In this document: positions 25,211-34,282 of the stretch, one piece after another | How the letters are laid out: each line of letters opens with the position of its first letter | Numbering within the stretch: position 1 is the first letter of the stretch | DNA from: Pseudarthrobacter sp. C4D7 | GTDB lineage: Bacteria; Actinomycetota; Actinomycetes; Actinomycetales; Micrococcaceae | Length of the DNA: 64,000 bases | Direction of reading: 5' to 3' | Assembly (NCBI RefSeq): GCF_013359725.1 | Contig: NZ_JABFMW010000022.1 | Coordinates: 1 to 64,000 of the forward strand | The notes under the pieces: generated by a model | What the model was told of the DNA's origin: nothing | Seen by the model: the letters and a program-made list of their open reading frames with translations, nothing else | The model's database searches: none | Program-made: the position numbers and the translations under genes

Positions 25211-25942
25211 GTGACAGTAACATCCGCTGCGGTGCCGCCCGCAAGATTCAGTGCGCAACTGCGCTCCCACGCCCTCCAGAACCGGATCATGGAGCTCATC
25301 CTGGAACGCGGGCTGGATGTGGGCGATGCCCTGCCCACCGAAAGTGAACTGTCCGCCGAGCTTGGGGTGGGACGGAACACCGTCCGTGAATCCCTTAAGG
25401 TCCTCCAGGCCCTTGGCGTCATCGAGATCCGGCACGGCTTCGGGATGTTCGTCGCCCCCAACAACTTCAGTGCCCTGGTGTCCGGATTGACCTTCCGCGG
25501 AAGGTTGTCACTCCGGCACAAGGGCGAAGAAGCCATGGAACTCATCGACGTCCGGCAGGCGCTGGAGTCCGGCCTGATTGGCTCGGCCATCGACCTGCTG
25601 ACCGAGGAGCACCTGGCGGACCTTCGGCAGACCATGGAGGCGATGCAGGATGCCGCTGCGAAGGGCGAGCCGCTGGCCGAGCATGATGCCGAATTCCACC
25701 GCAAGCTTTATGCGCCGCTGAACAATGAGCTCCTCATCAACCTCATGGACGTGTTTTGGCAGGTCTACCGCCAGATCCATGAGGCCCTGGGCCACGGGCC
25801 GGTCAACCTCGAGGAGCAGGCCCGGATTCATTGGGACATCTTTGAAGCCGTGGACAACAGGGACAGGGCCCTGGCTGCGGAACGGCTCCAGCGCCACTTC
25901 GACGGTATCCGGCAAAAACTCAAGGACGTCGCGTCCGCCTAG
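25211..25942 (+). CDS. GntR-family (FadR/FCD type) regulator, likely sialic acid regulator
   Basis: A 243-residue protein with an N-terminal GntR winged helix (LRSHALQNRIMELILERGLDVGDALPTESELSAELGVGRNTVRESLKVLQALGVIEIRHGFGMFV, residues 17-80) and a C-terminal all-helical FCD domain with the metal/ligand histidines in EHDAEFHRKLY and EEQARIHWDIFEAV. This is the architecture of NanR and FadR. It is followed after 118 bases by nagB and faces the nan operon, so regulation by a sialic acid intermediate is likely. GTG 25211 has an AAGGAG site. Confidence 0.8.
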   Translation: MTVTSAAVPPARFSAQLRSHALQNRIMELILERGLDVGDALPTESELSAELGVGRNTVRESLKVLQALGVIEIRHGFGMFVAPNNFSALVSGLTFRGRLSLRHKGEEAMELIDVRQALESGLIGSAIDLLTEEHLADLRQTMEAMQDAAAKGEPLAEHDAEFHRKLYAPLNNELLINLMDVFWQVYRQIHEALGHGPVNLEEQARIHWDIFEAVDNRDRALAAERLQRHFDGIRQKLKDVASA

Positions 25943-26060
25943 CGGATCGTTTCGGGGGCCGCGCCAGGGCTCCCACCTCCTGCGCCGGATCATCCTGCCC
26001 TCCTGCCTGGCTTTCGCCTGCCCTGAACGGGCTCCGCCACCTAAGAGAAAGACCTCCCCC

Positions 26061-26828
26061 GTGGAAATCTTTGTTGTCCCCGATGCCGCCGCCACCGGAA
26101 CCGTGGCCGCCGGATTGATAGCAGCGGTCATCCGCAGCAAGCCGGACGCCGTCCTCGGCGTTGCCACGGGCGGCTCACCCCTGCCGGTCTATGCGGCCCT
26201 TTCCAGCCACGGACTGGAGATGTCCCGCGTTCGGGCTTATGCGCTGGACGAATACGTCGGGCTCCCCACCGGCCACCCGGAGAGCTACGGCGAGGTGGTC
26301 CGCCGGGAGGTCACCGAACGGCTGGGCCTTGACCCCGTCAATGTGCGCGTCCCGGCCGGCTCCGCAGCAGACCCCCACCAGGCCGCGGCTGACTACGATG
26401 CAGCCATCCGGGACGCGGGTGGCATCGACCTGCAGCTGCTGGGCATCGGCCATAACGGCCATATTGCCTTCAATGAACCCGGCTCCGCGCTTGACTCCCG
26501 CACCCGCGTGGAGACCTTGGCTGCGCGCACCCGGGAAGCCAATGCACGCTATTTCGACTCTCCCGCCGACGTCCCCACCCGGTGCATCACCCAGGGGCTT
26601 GGCACCATCATGGAAGCCAGGCACCTGCTCCTCGTGGCCAGCGGGCGGGACAAAGCCGAAATCCTTGCCGCCGCCCTCAACGGGCCTGTCACGGCAGACT
26701 GTCCTGCATCGGTCCTGCAACGCCACCCGCACGTCACTGTCGTGGCTGATCAAGCGGCCGCCGCGCGGCTGGAGCCTGGAAACAACCCCGTCCAGGTGCG
26801 CGTGGTTGACGCTTCCGTCGGCGTCTGA
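26061..26828 (+). CDS. nagB: Glucosamine-6-phosphate deaminase
   Basis: A 255-residue enzyme converting glucosamine-6-phosphate to fructose-6-phosphate and ammonia, the last step from sialic acid into glycolysis. LGVATGGSPLPVY binds the phosphate, YALDEYVGL holds the catalytic aspartate, GIGHNGHIAFNEPGS the catalytic histidine, and RCITQGLGTIMEARHLLLVASG the conserved C-terminal lobe. The length matches the family. GTG at 26061 is the natural start because the protein begins VEIFVVPDA. It is downstream of the GntR regulator and convergent with nagA. Confidence 0.95.
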   Translation: MEIFVVPDAAATGTVAAGLIAAVIRSKPDAVLGVATGGSPLPVYAALSSHGLEMSRVRAYALDEYVGLPTGHPESYGEVVRREVTERLGLDPVNVRVPAGSAADPHQAAADYDAAIRDAGGIDLQLLGIGHNGHIAFNEPGSALDSRTRVETLAARTREANARYFDSPADVPTRCITQGLGTIMEARHLLLVASGRDKAEILAAALNGPVTADCPASVLQRHPHVTVVADQAAAARLEPGNNPVQVRVVDASVGV

Positions 26829-26971
26829 CGGCCGGCCCGGTGCCGCTCCTGGGCCTTGGCCGCGCCGCCGTCGAACTTTTCTCCAGGACCCGGCGTTAGA
26901 GTGTGCACGAGGCAACGCGTGCCAACCGCGTTGTGCCGATTCCTCCCGTTGCCAGGAAAGGTACCCCAGAG

Positions 26972-27496
26972 ATGTCCCACGATCCGTACGCCGCCCTTCC
27001 CACGCTTCCTGAATTCACCGTGCGCAGCACCGACATCCAGGACGGACAACCGTTTGCCACGGCCCAGGCAAGCGGGAAGATGGGAATCGACGGCGGAGAA
27101 GACAGGTCCCCACAACTCTCCTGGGAGGGGTTCCCGCCGGAGACAAAGAGCTTTGCTGTGTCGGTTTTGGACCCGGATGCTCCCACTGGCAGCGGGTTTT
27201 GGCATTGGGCAGCCTTCAACCTGCCTGCGTCCACCACATCGCTTGCTGCGGGTGCCGCGGAGACGGGATTGCCCGAACCTGCGGTGCAGCTGATGAACGA
27301 TGCCGGCTTCCGGGGCTTTGTGGGCGCGGCTCCTCCCGCGGGACACGGTCCGCACCACTACCACGTGGTGGTCCACGCCGTGGATGTGGAGCACCTCGAC
27401 ATCCCTGCAGATGCAAACCCCGCCTATCTTGGCTTCCAGCTTTTTTCGCACGCGATCGGACGGGCCAGGCTGACCGCCACCTTCGAAGTCCAGTGA
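26972..27496 (+). CDS. YbhB/YbcL family (PEBP-like) protein
   Basis: A 174-residue cytoplasmic protein of the phosphatidylethanolamine-binding/Raf-kinase-inhibitor-like family. [34 protein letters not shown] is the ligand-pocket signature (DPDAP, HW), and [15 protein letters not shown] the second conserved strand. The molecular role of bacterial members is not established. ATG 26972 lies after AGGAAAGG at good spacing. It sits between nagB and nagA but probably has its own promoter and may be unrelated. Confidence 0.88.
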   Translation: MSHDPYAALPTLPEFTVRSTDIQDGQPFATAQASGKMGIDGGEDRSPQLSWEGFPPETKSFAVSVLDPDAPTGSGFWHWAAFNLPASTTSLAAGAAETGLPEPAVQLMNDAGFRGFVGAAPPAGHGPHHYHVVVHAVDVEHLDIPADANPAYLGFQLFSHAIGRARLTATFEVQ

Positions 27497-27511
27497 AATG
27501 AACGGATAACT

Positions 27512-28732
27512 TTAAGCCAACCGTCGGCCGTGGCGTATGACCACGGCGGGATTGAATCCGGCGTCAGTCACCACGACGTCGGCGCGCAAGCCGGCGCGAA
27601 GACTTCCCAGCTCGTCGCCAAGGCCGAGGATTGCTGCCGGGACGGCGGTGGCTGACAGGACGGCCTGGGCCGCGTCCACGCCCGCTGCCGCCGTCCGGCG
27701 CACCACGTCCAGGAGGGTTGCTGTCCCGCCGGCCAGCGAGCCGTTGCTGCGCAACCGTGCTTCGCCGCCTGTGACACGGACACCGGCGGGCCCCAGGTCG
27801 TAGTCGCCGTCCGGCAGTCCGGTTGCCGCCATTGAGTCGGTCACCAGCACGATGTTCCGGGCGCCAGCCACGGCAAACACCATCCTGACGGTTTCGGGAT
27901 CCAGGTGGACACCGTCAGCCACCAGTTCCACGGCCACGGTGCCGGCTGCCGCGAGGCGCAGGCAGGCGGCCACCGGGCCCGGGCTGCGGTGGTGCAGCGG
28001 CGGCATGCCGTTGAAGAGGTGCGTGACCGTGGGACGCGCTCCCTCGGCACCGGAGGCAGCCAGCAGGCCGGCTGCTTCGGTGAGCGAGTCCGCCGTCGTG
28101 CCGGCGTCTGCGTCCGTGTGCCCCAGGGAGGGAAGCACGCCCTGTTCCACCAGGGCGGCTACCAGGTGGCCGGCGCCGGGCAGTTCCGGCGCGTAGGTCA
28201 TGGTGCGCAAGTGACCGCCGGCCGCTGCCGCCAGCTCGCTGAGAAGATCGAGGTCCGGATCCAGCAGGAACCGGGGGTCCTGCGCGCCGCACCGGGTATG
28301 GGAAAGGAACGGGCCTTCGGCATGGATCCCCGCGATCAGGCCTTCGCCGGCCAGGCGGTTCAGCGTCGCCGCGCTCCGCAACAGGTCCTCCCTGGAGGCG
28401 GTGACCATGCTTGCCAGCAAGGTGGTGGTGCCACTGCGGTGGAGGTATTCGACGGCGGTGCGAGCCGCAGGGGCGTCGCCACCCGGAAAGTCTCCACCGG
28501 CGGCTCCGTGGCAGTGGAGGTCCACCATCCCGGGGAGGATCAGGCTCCCGGGAGGCAACTCCAGCGCCCGGGCCGCGGGCAGGGAGCGGGGATCGAAACC
28601 GGCGCGTGGCCCGGCGTAGGCAATCCGTGTGCCGGAAACCGCCATAACGCCGTCCTCGGTCCGGGTGCCGTCCGTGAGGAGGGTTCCCTGCAGTACGTAT
28701 GCGGGCGCAGCCCCGCCGGCTTGGGCCGTCAC
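27512..28732 (-). CDS. nagA: N-acetylglucosamine-6-phosphate deacetylase
   Basis: A 406-residue amidohydrolase-superfamily enzyme that deacetylates GlcNAc-6-phosphate to GlcN-6-phosphate. DLHCHGAAGGDF (HxH), HAEGPFLSHTRCGAQD, SLGHTDADAG, HLFNGMPPLHHRSPG and LVTDSMAATGLPDG (catalytic Asp) are the NagA signatures. GTG 28732 overlaps the nanE stop by four bases (GTGA), making it the last gene of the eight-gene operon and coupling the Neu5Ac and amino-sugar steps. Confidence 0.95.
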   Translation of the reverse strand: MTAQAGGAAPAYVLQGTLLTDGTRTEDGVMAVSGTRIAYAGPRAGFDPRSLPAARALELPPGSLILPGMVDLHCHGAAGGDFPGGDAPAARTAVEYLHRSGTTTLLASMVTASREDLLRSAATLNRLAGEGLIAGIHAEGPFLSHTRCGAQDPRFLLDPDLDLLSELAAAAGGHLRTMTYAPELPGAGHLVAALVEQGVLPSLGHTDADAGTTADSLTEAAGLLAASGAEGARPTVTHLFNGMPPLHHRSPGPVAACLRLAAAGTVAVELVADGVHLDPETVRMVFAVAGARNIVLVTDSMAATGLPDGDYDLGPAGVRVTGGEARLRSNGSLAGGTATLLDVVRRTAAAGVDAAQAVLSATAVPAAILGLGDELGSLRAGLRADVVVTDAGFNPAVVIRHGRRLA

Positions 28733-29412
28733 TTCAGCGCGTCCACGAACCAGCCGGTGATGGACGCCGGGTGCGTGATGGCTGTTCCCACCACGACGGC
28801 GAAGGCGCCGGCATCGAGGGCCTGGCGCGCCTGCCGGGGCGAATGGATGCGGCCTTCGGCGATCAGCGGGACATCGAAACCAGCCGCAGCCACCTGCTCC
28901 AGCAGTTCCAGGTCCGGGCCGTGGGTTTTAGGGCGCTCGCCGGTGTAGCCGGCCAGGGTGGTGCCAATCAGGTCTGCTCCGGCCTCGACGGCGGCGGCAG
29001 CATCCTCCAGCGAACCGCAGTCCGCCATGACCAGCGCGTGGGAGCCCCGGTGGATGCCGGCCACGGTCTGGGCCAGGGTGAGTCCATCCGGACGGTCGCG
29101 GCGCGTCCCGTCAACGGCCACGACGTGTGCCCCGGCGTTGGCAACTGCCAGGGCGTGCCGGAGCGTCGGGGTGATGAAGACGCCGTCGTGCCCGTCCTTC
29201 CAGAGCCCCACCACGGGCACTTCCACGGCTGAACGCGCGTGCTGCACATCGGCCAGGCCCTGCACCCTCACCGCGCCCGCGCCGCCGATCACTGCTGACG
29301 CGGCCACCTGGGCAGTGGTGCGCGGATCGCGCATCGGCTCGCCCGGGTACGCCTGGCAGGACACGATGAGCCGGCCGCGCAGGGATTCGAGGGCTTCGGG
29401 TGGGAGGAGCAT
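28729..29412 (-). CDS. nanE: N-acetylmannosamine-6-phosphate 2-epimerase
   Basis: A 227-residue TIM-barrel enzyme that turns ManNAc-6-phosphate into GlcNAc-6-phosphate. SCQAYPGEPM, ADCGSLEDAAAAVEAGADLIGTTLAGYTG and LIAEGRIHSPRQARQALDAGAFAVVVGTAITHP are diagnostic of NanE. The ATG at 29412 has AAGGAA four bases upstream and starts the conserved sequence; the open frame upstream (to 29565) runs into nanK and is not coding here. It is between nanK and nagA with an 8-base gap to the nanK stop. Confidence 0.95.
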   Translation of the reverse strand: MLLPPEALESLRGRLIVSCQAYPGEPMRDPRTTAQVAASAVIGGAGAVRVQGLADVQHARSAVEVPVVGLWKDGHDGVFITPTLRHALAVANAGAHVVAVDGTRRDRPDGLTLAQTVAGIHRGSHALVMADCGSLEDAAAAVEAGADLIGTTLAGYTGERPKTHGPDLELLEQVAAAGFDVPLIAEGRIHSPRQARQALDAGAFAVVVGTAITHPASITGWFVDALK

Positions 29413-29420
29413 CGGGTTCC

Positions 29421-30374
29421 TTAGCTTTGGTAGGACAGCGGGGTGGTGACCAGGCGGGCTGCGCCGACGATGGCGGCAGCATTGCCGAGCATCGCAGGCA
29501 CCACGGCCAGGCCGTGCAGGGCCGGGAGCAGTTCGGACCGGAGGGCAGCCTGCATGGGCTCCCACCAGAGTGCGCCGGCACCGGCGAGGCCGCCGGAGAC
29601 CACCACAACCCCAGGATCAAGGATATTGGCCAGGCCGCCCACCGCCTGGCCCGCCGCGGCGGCGGCCGTGCGGACAACGCCGGCTGCCGTGGCATCGCCG
29701 CCGGAGGCGAGGGCGAACACCGCGCGCGCATCGCTTGCCGGCGCCGTGCCGCCGGAGCGGAGATAGGCGTCCAGGACGGCCGGGCCGGAGGCGATGGCTT
29801 CCACATGCCCCGAACCGCCGCAGACGCAGGGGAGTGGCCGGCCGTTGTGGCCGGCATACGGCGAGGCGAAGTGGCCTACATGGCCGCCCGCATACCGCTG
29901 CCCCAGGACAGGCCGGCCGTCCACCACGAAGCTGCCGCCCACGCCAGTGCCGAACGCGACCAGCAGGGATGTGGCGGTGTTCGACGCGGCACCCGTCCAG
30001 GCTTCGCCCAAGGCATGGGCATGGACGTCGTTCACCGCACGCACGGACGACGGCGGCAGGCCCAGCCGTGCGGCCAGGCCTGCCGTGAGTGCCGTGCCGG
30101 CCCAGCCGGAGATGGCATCGGTTGCGGAAACCACCACGCCGCGGGCGGCGTCGATGACCCCCGCGGAACCGACGCCGACGCACGCGACGGTGATCCCGGC
30201 GTCGGCCGCCCTGTCCCGAAGCCGGGCGGCCAGGGCGGCCGTGGCATCGAGGATGGCGTCACCGCCGTCCCTGTTCAGCGTGGGGATGGTCTCCTGGAAC
30301 AGGACCCGGCCCTCCGCCGAGACAACTCCGGCTGCAGTCTTGGTCCCGCCAAGATCGACACCAATGGCGTACAT
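29421..30374 (-). CDS. nanK: N-acetylmannosamine kinase (ROK family)
   Basis: A 317-residue ROK-family sugar kinase. YAIGVDLGGTKTAAGVV is the ATP-binding phosphate-1 motif, FGTGVGGSFVVDGR the ROK signature, and AGGHVGHFAS...LPCVCGGSGHVE the zinc/ROK motif, where the last cysteine of CxCGxxGCxE is replaced by histidine. In this operon it must phosphorylate ManNAc made by NanA to ManNAc-6-phosphate. A general N-acetylhexosamine kinase is the alternative; the context strongly favours NanK. Confidence 0.9.
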   Translation of the reverse strand: MYAIGVDLGGTKTAAGVVSAEGRVLFQETIPTLNRDGGDAILDATAALAARLRDRAADAGITVACVGVGSAGVIDAARGVVVSATDAISGWAGTALTAGLAARLGLPPSSVRAVNDVHAHALGEAWTGAASNTATSLLVAFGTGVGGSFVVDGRPVLGQRYAGGHVGHFASPYAGHNGRPLPCVCGGSGHVEAIASGPAVLDAYLRSGGTAPASDARAVFALASGGDATAAGVVRTAAAAAGQAVGGLANILDPGVVVVSGGLAGAGALWWEPMQAALRSELLPALHGLAVVPAMLGNAAAIVGAARLVTTPLSYQS

Positions 30375-30383
30375 GTGCCGGGC

Positions 30384-31301
30384 CTAGACCAGGCCGGTGC
30401 GCTCGAGGATGACCTTGATCGCGGTGGTTTCTTCTTCGTTCAACGCCTGCATCGGCACGCTCATGGTGTTGGATTCGATCACGCCCATGATCTGCAGCGC
30501 GGTCTTGAAGGCGCCCAGGCCGGCAGCGCCGCCGGAGACACGGCCCTTGGGGGTGTAGACGATCTCGAAGAGGTCGGCCAGGCGGTCCTGTTCGGCGGCG
30601 GCTTTCGTCCAGTCGCCGGCGGCGGCAGCATCCACCAGGTTGCGGTAGCCGCGCGGGTCAACGTTGCCCAGGCCCGGAACCACGCCCTGCGCGCCGCCCA
30701 GGAGGGCTCCGTCCACCACCACTTCATGGCCGGTGAAGATATCGAAATTGTCGATGTCCCTTGCGGCCAGCAGGAGCTGGCGGAAGGAGACGTCGTCGCC
30801 TGAGGAGTCCTTGACGCCGGCGATGACACCGTCGCGGCCCAGGCGGACCAGCAGGTCGGTGGGGAGCTTGTAGTGGGTGCGGACGGGAACGTCGTAGGCG
30901 AACACCGGGACGCCAACGGCTGCGTGGATGTTGCGGAAGTGGGTTTCGGTTTCGTCGGCGTTGCCGATGGCGTAGTACATGGAGGTGACCACGATGGCGT
31001 CCGCGCCCAGGTCGATCACCTTCTTGGCTTCGTCGATGACGCGGTTGGTGGTCTGTTCATTGGCGCCGACGATCAGCGGGACGGCACCTGCGTTGGTGTC
31101 GGCGATGGTGCTGACCACCAGTGACCGTTCGGCGTCGGTCAGGTACGGAACTTCGCCGGAGGAACCCAGGACGAACAGGCCGGACACGCCGCCGTCCAAG
31201 AGGTGCCTGGTCAGGTTCTGCAGCGAAGCGGTGTCAATGCTGCCGTCTGCGTGGCGGGGGGTGAGGACAGGGGGGATGACGCCCGAGAACTGGGAAGGCA
31301 C
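30384..31301 (-). CDS. nanA: N-acetylneuraminate lyase (DapA/NanA family)
   Basis: A 305-residue TIM-barrel class I aldolase. GSSGEVPYL is the carboxylate-binding loop, FAYDVP the conserved tyrosine and IAGVKDSSGD holds the Schiff-base lysine. It should split Neu5Ac into ManNAc and pyruvate, the first catabolic step. A dihydrodipicolinate-synthase paralogue is excluded mainly by context: nanK and nanE follow directly. GTG 31301 is chosen because GGAG sits seven bases upstream; the longer open frame starts at TTG 31313 without such a site. The gap to nanK is nine bases. Confidence 0.88.
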   Translation of the reverse strand: MPSQFSGVIPPVLTPRHADGSIDTASLQNLTRHLLDGGVSGLFVLGSSGEVPYLTDAERSLVVSTIADTNAGAVPLIVGANEQTTNRVIDEAKKVIDLGADAIVVTSMYYAIGNADETETHFRNIHAAVGVPVFAYDVPVRTHYKLPTDLLVRLGRDGVIAGVKDSSGDDVSFRQLLLAARDIDNFDIFTGHEVVVDGALLGGAQGVVPGLGNVDPRGYRNLVDAAAAGDWTKAAAEQDRLADLFEIVYTPKGRVSGGAAGLGAFKTALQIMGVIESNTMSVPMQALNEEETTAIKVILERTGLV

Positions 31302-31352
31302 GGAAAACTCCAATGTGAAAGGTTAAAGGTGGAAGGTTGGGGGTTCGGAAAA

Positions 31353-32159
31353 TCAGGTGTGAAGCAAACTGGGGGCGGCGCCGAGGAGTTTCCGGGTGTA
31401 GTCGTCCCGGGGGTTGTCGAACACCTGGGCAGCCGGTCCTTCCTCCACGATCTGGCCGAAGTACATGACGCAGATGCGGTCCGAGACGTACCGGACGGTC
31501 TGGATATCGTGGGAAATGAACACCATGCCGAGGTTCAGCTGGGTTTTCAGGTCCGAAAGCAGGTTCAGTACCTGGGCGCGGACGGACACGTCCAGCGCCG
31601 AGGTGGGCTCATCGGCAACGATGATGTCCGGCTCGAGCGCCAGGGCGCGGGCGATGGCGACGCGCTGGCGCTGGCCGCCGGACACCTGCGACGGCGTCAC
31701 TTCCGCTGCGGAGGCCGGCAGGCCCACCAGCGCAAGGAGTTCCCTGACCCTGGCAGCGCGGGAAGCGGCGTTGCCGATCCCGTGCACCTGGAGCGGATCC
31801 GTGAGGATGTCCTGGATGGTCATGCGCGGGTTCAGCGCGGTGGCGGGGTCCTGGAACACCACCGAGACGGCCCGGCCAAACTCCTTGCGCATGGCGGCGT
31901 TCCGTTTGATGGCGGGCCTGCCATGGAACAGCACCTGGCCTGATGTGGGAGCCTGCAGGCCAACCAGGACGGAGGCCAGGGTGGATTTGCCGCAGCCGGA
32001 TTCGCCCACGATACCCACGGTTTCGCCGCGGCTGATGCTGAAGTCCACGCCGTTGACCGCCTTGACGATGGTGGGCCGGAACAGCCCTCCGGTCCTGGCG
32101 CGGTGGTGGACTTTTACGTCCTTGAGCTCGATGACCGGCTTGCCGGTGGATACGCTCAC
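31353..32159 (-). CDS. Oligopeptide-type ABC transporter ATP-binding protein (DppF/SatD-like)
   Basis: A 268-residue ATPase with Walker A GESGCGKST, the signature VSGGQRQRVAIARAL, Walker B IIVADEPTSALD and switch His in VFISHD, plus the C-terminal extension of OppF/DppF proteins (EEGPAAQVFDNPRDDYTRKLLGAAP). It powers the importer together with the ATPase half of the neighbouring fusion protein. Its GTG start overlaps the fusion gene stop by four bases. Position just before nanA indicates sialic acid or a sialoglycan as cargo. Confidence 0.92.
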   Translation of the reverse strand: MSVSTGKPVIELKDVKVHHRARTGGLFRPTIVKAVNGVDFSISRGETVGIVGESGCGKSTLASVLVGLQAPTSGQVLFHGRPAIKRNAAMRKEFGRAVSVVFQDPATALNPRMTIQDILTDPLQVHGIGNAASRAARVRELLALVGLPASAAEVTPSQVSGGQRQRVAIARALALEPDIIVADEPTSALDVSVRAQVLNLLSDLKTQLNLGMVFISHDIQTVRYVSDRICVMYFGQIVEEGPAAQVFDNPRDDYTRKLLGAAPSLLHT

Positions 32160-34279
32160 TTTGCGTCCTCCTTCAGGTGGCTGGCCCAGTAGTGGTCCGA
32201 CCCGCCGCCCACTGCGGTGAGGACCAGTCGCTGGTTGGGATCGGCGTCAGCGCGCAGGGACCGGGGCGCGAAGCGGTCGCCGGGGGCAAAATCCTGCGGT
32301 GACGGCACGGTCCCCGGGATCTGGTGCAGGCGCGCTGCGTCCGCCTCGATGGAGAGCACGGCGCCGAGCAGGCCGCGCGTATATTCGTGCTTCGGGTTCT
32401 GCAGCAGCGCTGAGGCCTGGGCGGACTCAACCACCTGGCCCGCGTACATCACGGTGATGCGGTGCGCCAGGGATGCCACCAGGGCGAGGTCGTGGCTGAC
32501 GAACACCATGGCGAAGCCCAGCTGTTCACGCAGTTCGTTGAGCAGGTCCACCACCTGCTTCTGGACGGTGACGTCCAGGGCGGTGGTCGGTTCGTCCGCC
32601 ACCACAATCCTGGGTGAGCGGGAGAGCGCCATGGCGATCAGGACCCGCTGCCGCTGCCCGCCGGAGAGCTCGTGCGGGTAGCTGGCCAGGGTGCGGACCG
32701 GGTCCAGCTTCACCATCTCCAGCAGCTCGGCGGGGGTCTTGCGGCCGCCGCGCCGGGTCAGCTGCAGCATCTGGTCCTTGATCTTCATGGACGGGTTCAG
32801 CGAACTGAGTGCGTCCTGGTAGACCATGGCGATCTGCTCGCCGCGCAGGTTCTGGTAGGCCTTGGCGTTGCTGTGGTTGGTGGCCGGGTCCAGGAGTTCC
32901 TTGCCGTCGAACGTGATGGAGCCGGTAATCCGGGCCGTCCTGGGCAGCAGCCCCATGATGGCCAGTGAGGTGATGGACTTGCCGCAGCCGGATTCGCCCA
33001 CCAGGCCCATGGTTTCTCCTTCACGGACGGTGAAGGAGACGTTGTCCACGATGGCTGTCTCGCCGAAGCGGTCGGGGAAGCGGATGGAGAGGTTCTTGAC
33101 CTCCAGCACGGTGCGGGCATCGGCGGGGACCTGCGGGAGCCGGTCGGTGCGGGTTGCTTCGACGGCGGCCAGCAGTTCCAGCTCGCGGTCCAGCAGGGCA
33201 TGCGGGTTGGTGGCGGTCCGGCTATCCGTGAACGGTGATGGGGTGTCCTGCCGGCCTTCCGTGGGGGTTGTTCCGGAAGCCGGCAGGACGCCGTCGAGTT
33301 CGTGCTGTTCCACGACCGACGGCTGGGCAACCGAGGTGGCCACTTCCGTGTCCACCGCGGAGCCGGTGACGGCGGCGCCGGCCACGGAAGCGGCAGCACC
33401 GTCGTCGTCCTTCACCGCCGGCGCGCGCCGCAGCCGGGGGTTGACCATGGCGTCGGTGAGTCCCTCAGCGAGGATGTTCAGCGCCAGGACGGTGAGGAGG
33501 ATGGTGAGGCCGGCGAAGGTGGTGGCCCACCAGCCGCCGGACAAAACGAGGTTGCGGCCGTAGGAGATCACGTTGCCCCAGGACGGTGCAGGGTCCTGCA
33601 CGCCGGCGCCCAGGAAGGACAGCGAGGCTTCCAGGATGATGGCGTCGGCCACCATCACCGTAGCGAACACCAGGACGGGGGCCGCGGTGTTGCGCACGAT
33701 GTGCTTGGCCAGGATGTAGAACCGGCCGGCGCCGATGACGCGCTCGGCGCGGACGTAGTCCTCGCCGTACTGGGACAGCACGTTGGCGCGAACCACCCGG
33801 GCCAGCTGCGGGGTGTAGATGATGGCGATGGCAATGATGATGGTGGGCACCGAGTTGCCGAACGCCGCCAGCAGCACCGCGGCCAATGCGATGCCGGGGA
33901 AGGCCATCAGGATGTCCATGATGCGCATGAGCAGTTCGTTGACGGCCTTGCTGGAGGTGGCGGCCAGCGAGCCCAGGAGGGCACCCGCCAGCACGGCCAG
34001 GCCCACGGCCCCGAGGCCGATCATCAGTGAGGACTGGGATCCGTAGAGCAGGCGGGAGAAGATGTCACGGCCCAGCCGGTCGGTGCCGAAGAAGTGCTCG
34101 GCGCCCGGAGGCGTGGCCGGCATGAAGGTTTCCAGCGGATCGTGCGGTGCCAGGACCGGGGCGAAGACGGCGGCGACGGTGATCGCCACCAGGAAGGCGA
34201 GGGCCAGCCGGGAGCCCCAGGGCAGGGCCTTGAAGCGGAGTCCGGGGGCGCTCAGACGTTCAGCGAGTTTGCTGCGCAT
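32156..34279 (-). CDS. ABC permease-ATPase fusion protein (DppC-DppD / SatC-like)
   Basis: A 707-residue fusion. Residues 1-290 are a DppC-type permease with six membrane segments and the EAA-like loop (YGEDYVRAERVIGAGRFYILAKHIVRN). Residues about 290-390 are an Ala/Val/Thr-rich linker. Residues about 390-700 are a DppD-type ATPase: Walker A GESGCGKS, ELSGGQRQRVLIAMALS, VVADEPTTALD and VFVSHDLALV, with the oligopeptide-type C-terminal tail. Such a fusion is known for Sat-type sialic acid ABC importers. The gene starts 3 bases after the DppB-like stop and overlaps the next ATPase gene, so it is translationally coupled both ways. Confidence 0.92.
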   Translation of the reverse strand: MRSKLAERLSAPGLRFKALPWGSRLALAFLVAITVAAVFAPVLAPHDPLETFMPATPPGAEHFFGTDRLGRDIFSRLLYGSQSSLMIGLGAVGLAVLAGALLGSLAATSSKAVNELLMRIMDILMAFPGIALAAVLLAAFGNSVPTIIIAIAIIYTPQLARVVRANVLSQYGEDYVRAERVIGAGRFYILAKHIVRNTAAPVLVFATVMVADAIILEASLSFLGAGVQDPAPSWGNVISYGRNLVLSGGWWATTFAGLTILLTVLALNILAEGLTDAMVNPRLRRAPAVKDDDGAAASVAGAAVTGSAVDTEVATSVAQPSVVEQHELDGVLPASGTTPTEGRQDTPSPFTDSRTATNPHALLDRELELLAAVEATRTDRLPQVPADARTVLEVKNLSIRFPDRFGETAIVDNVSFTVREGETMGLVGESGCGKSITSLAIMGLLPRTARITGSITFDGKELLDPATNHSNAKAYQNLRGEQIAMVYQDALSSLNPSMKIKDQMLQLTRRGGRKTPAELLEMVKLDPVRTLASYPHELSGGQRQRVLIAMALSRSPRIVVADEPTTALDVTVQKQVVDLLNELREQLGFAMVFVSHDLALVASLAHRITVMYAGQVVESAQASALLQNPKHEYTRGLLGAVLSIEADAARLHQIPGTVPSPQDFAPGDRFAPRSLRADADPNQRLVLTAVGGGSDHYWASHLKEDAK

Positions 34280-34282
34280 GGG

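Noticed and set aside
30384..31313. NanA start at TTG 31313
   Set aside because: No ribosome site precedes it, while GGAG is well placed for GTG 31301.
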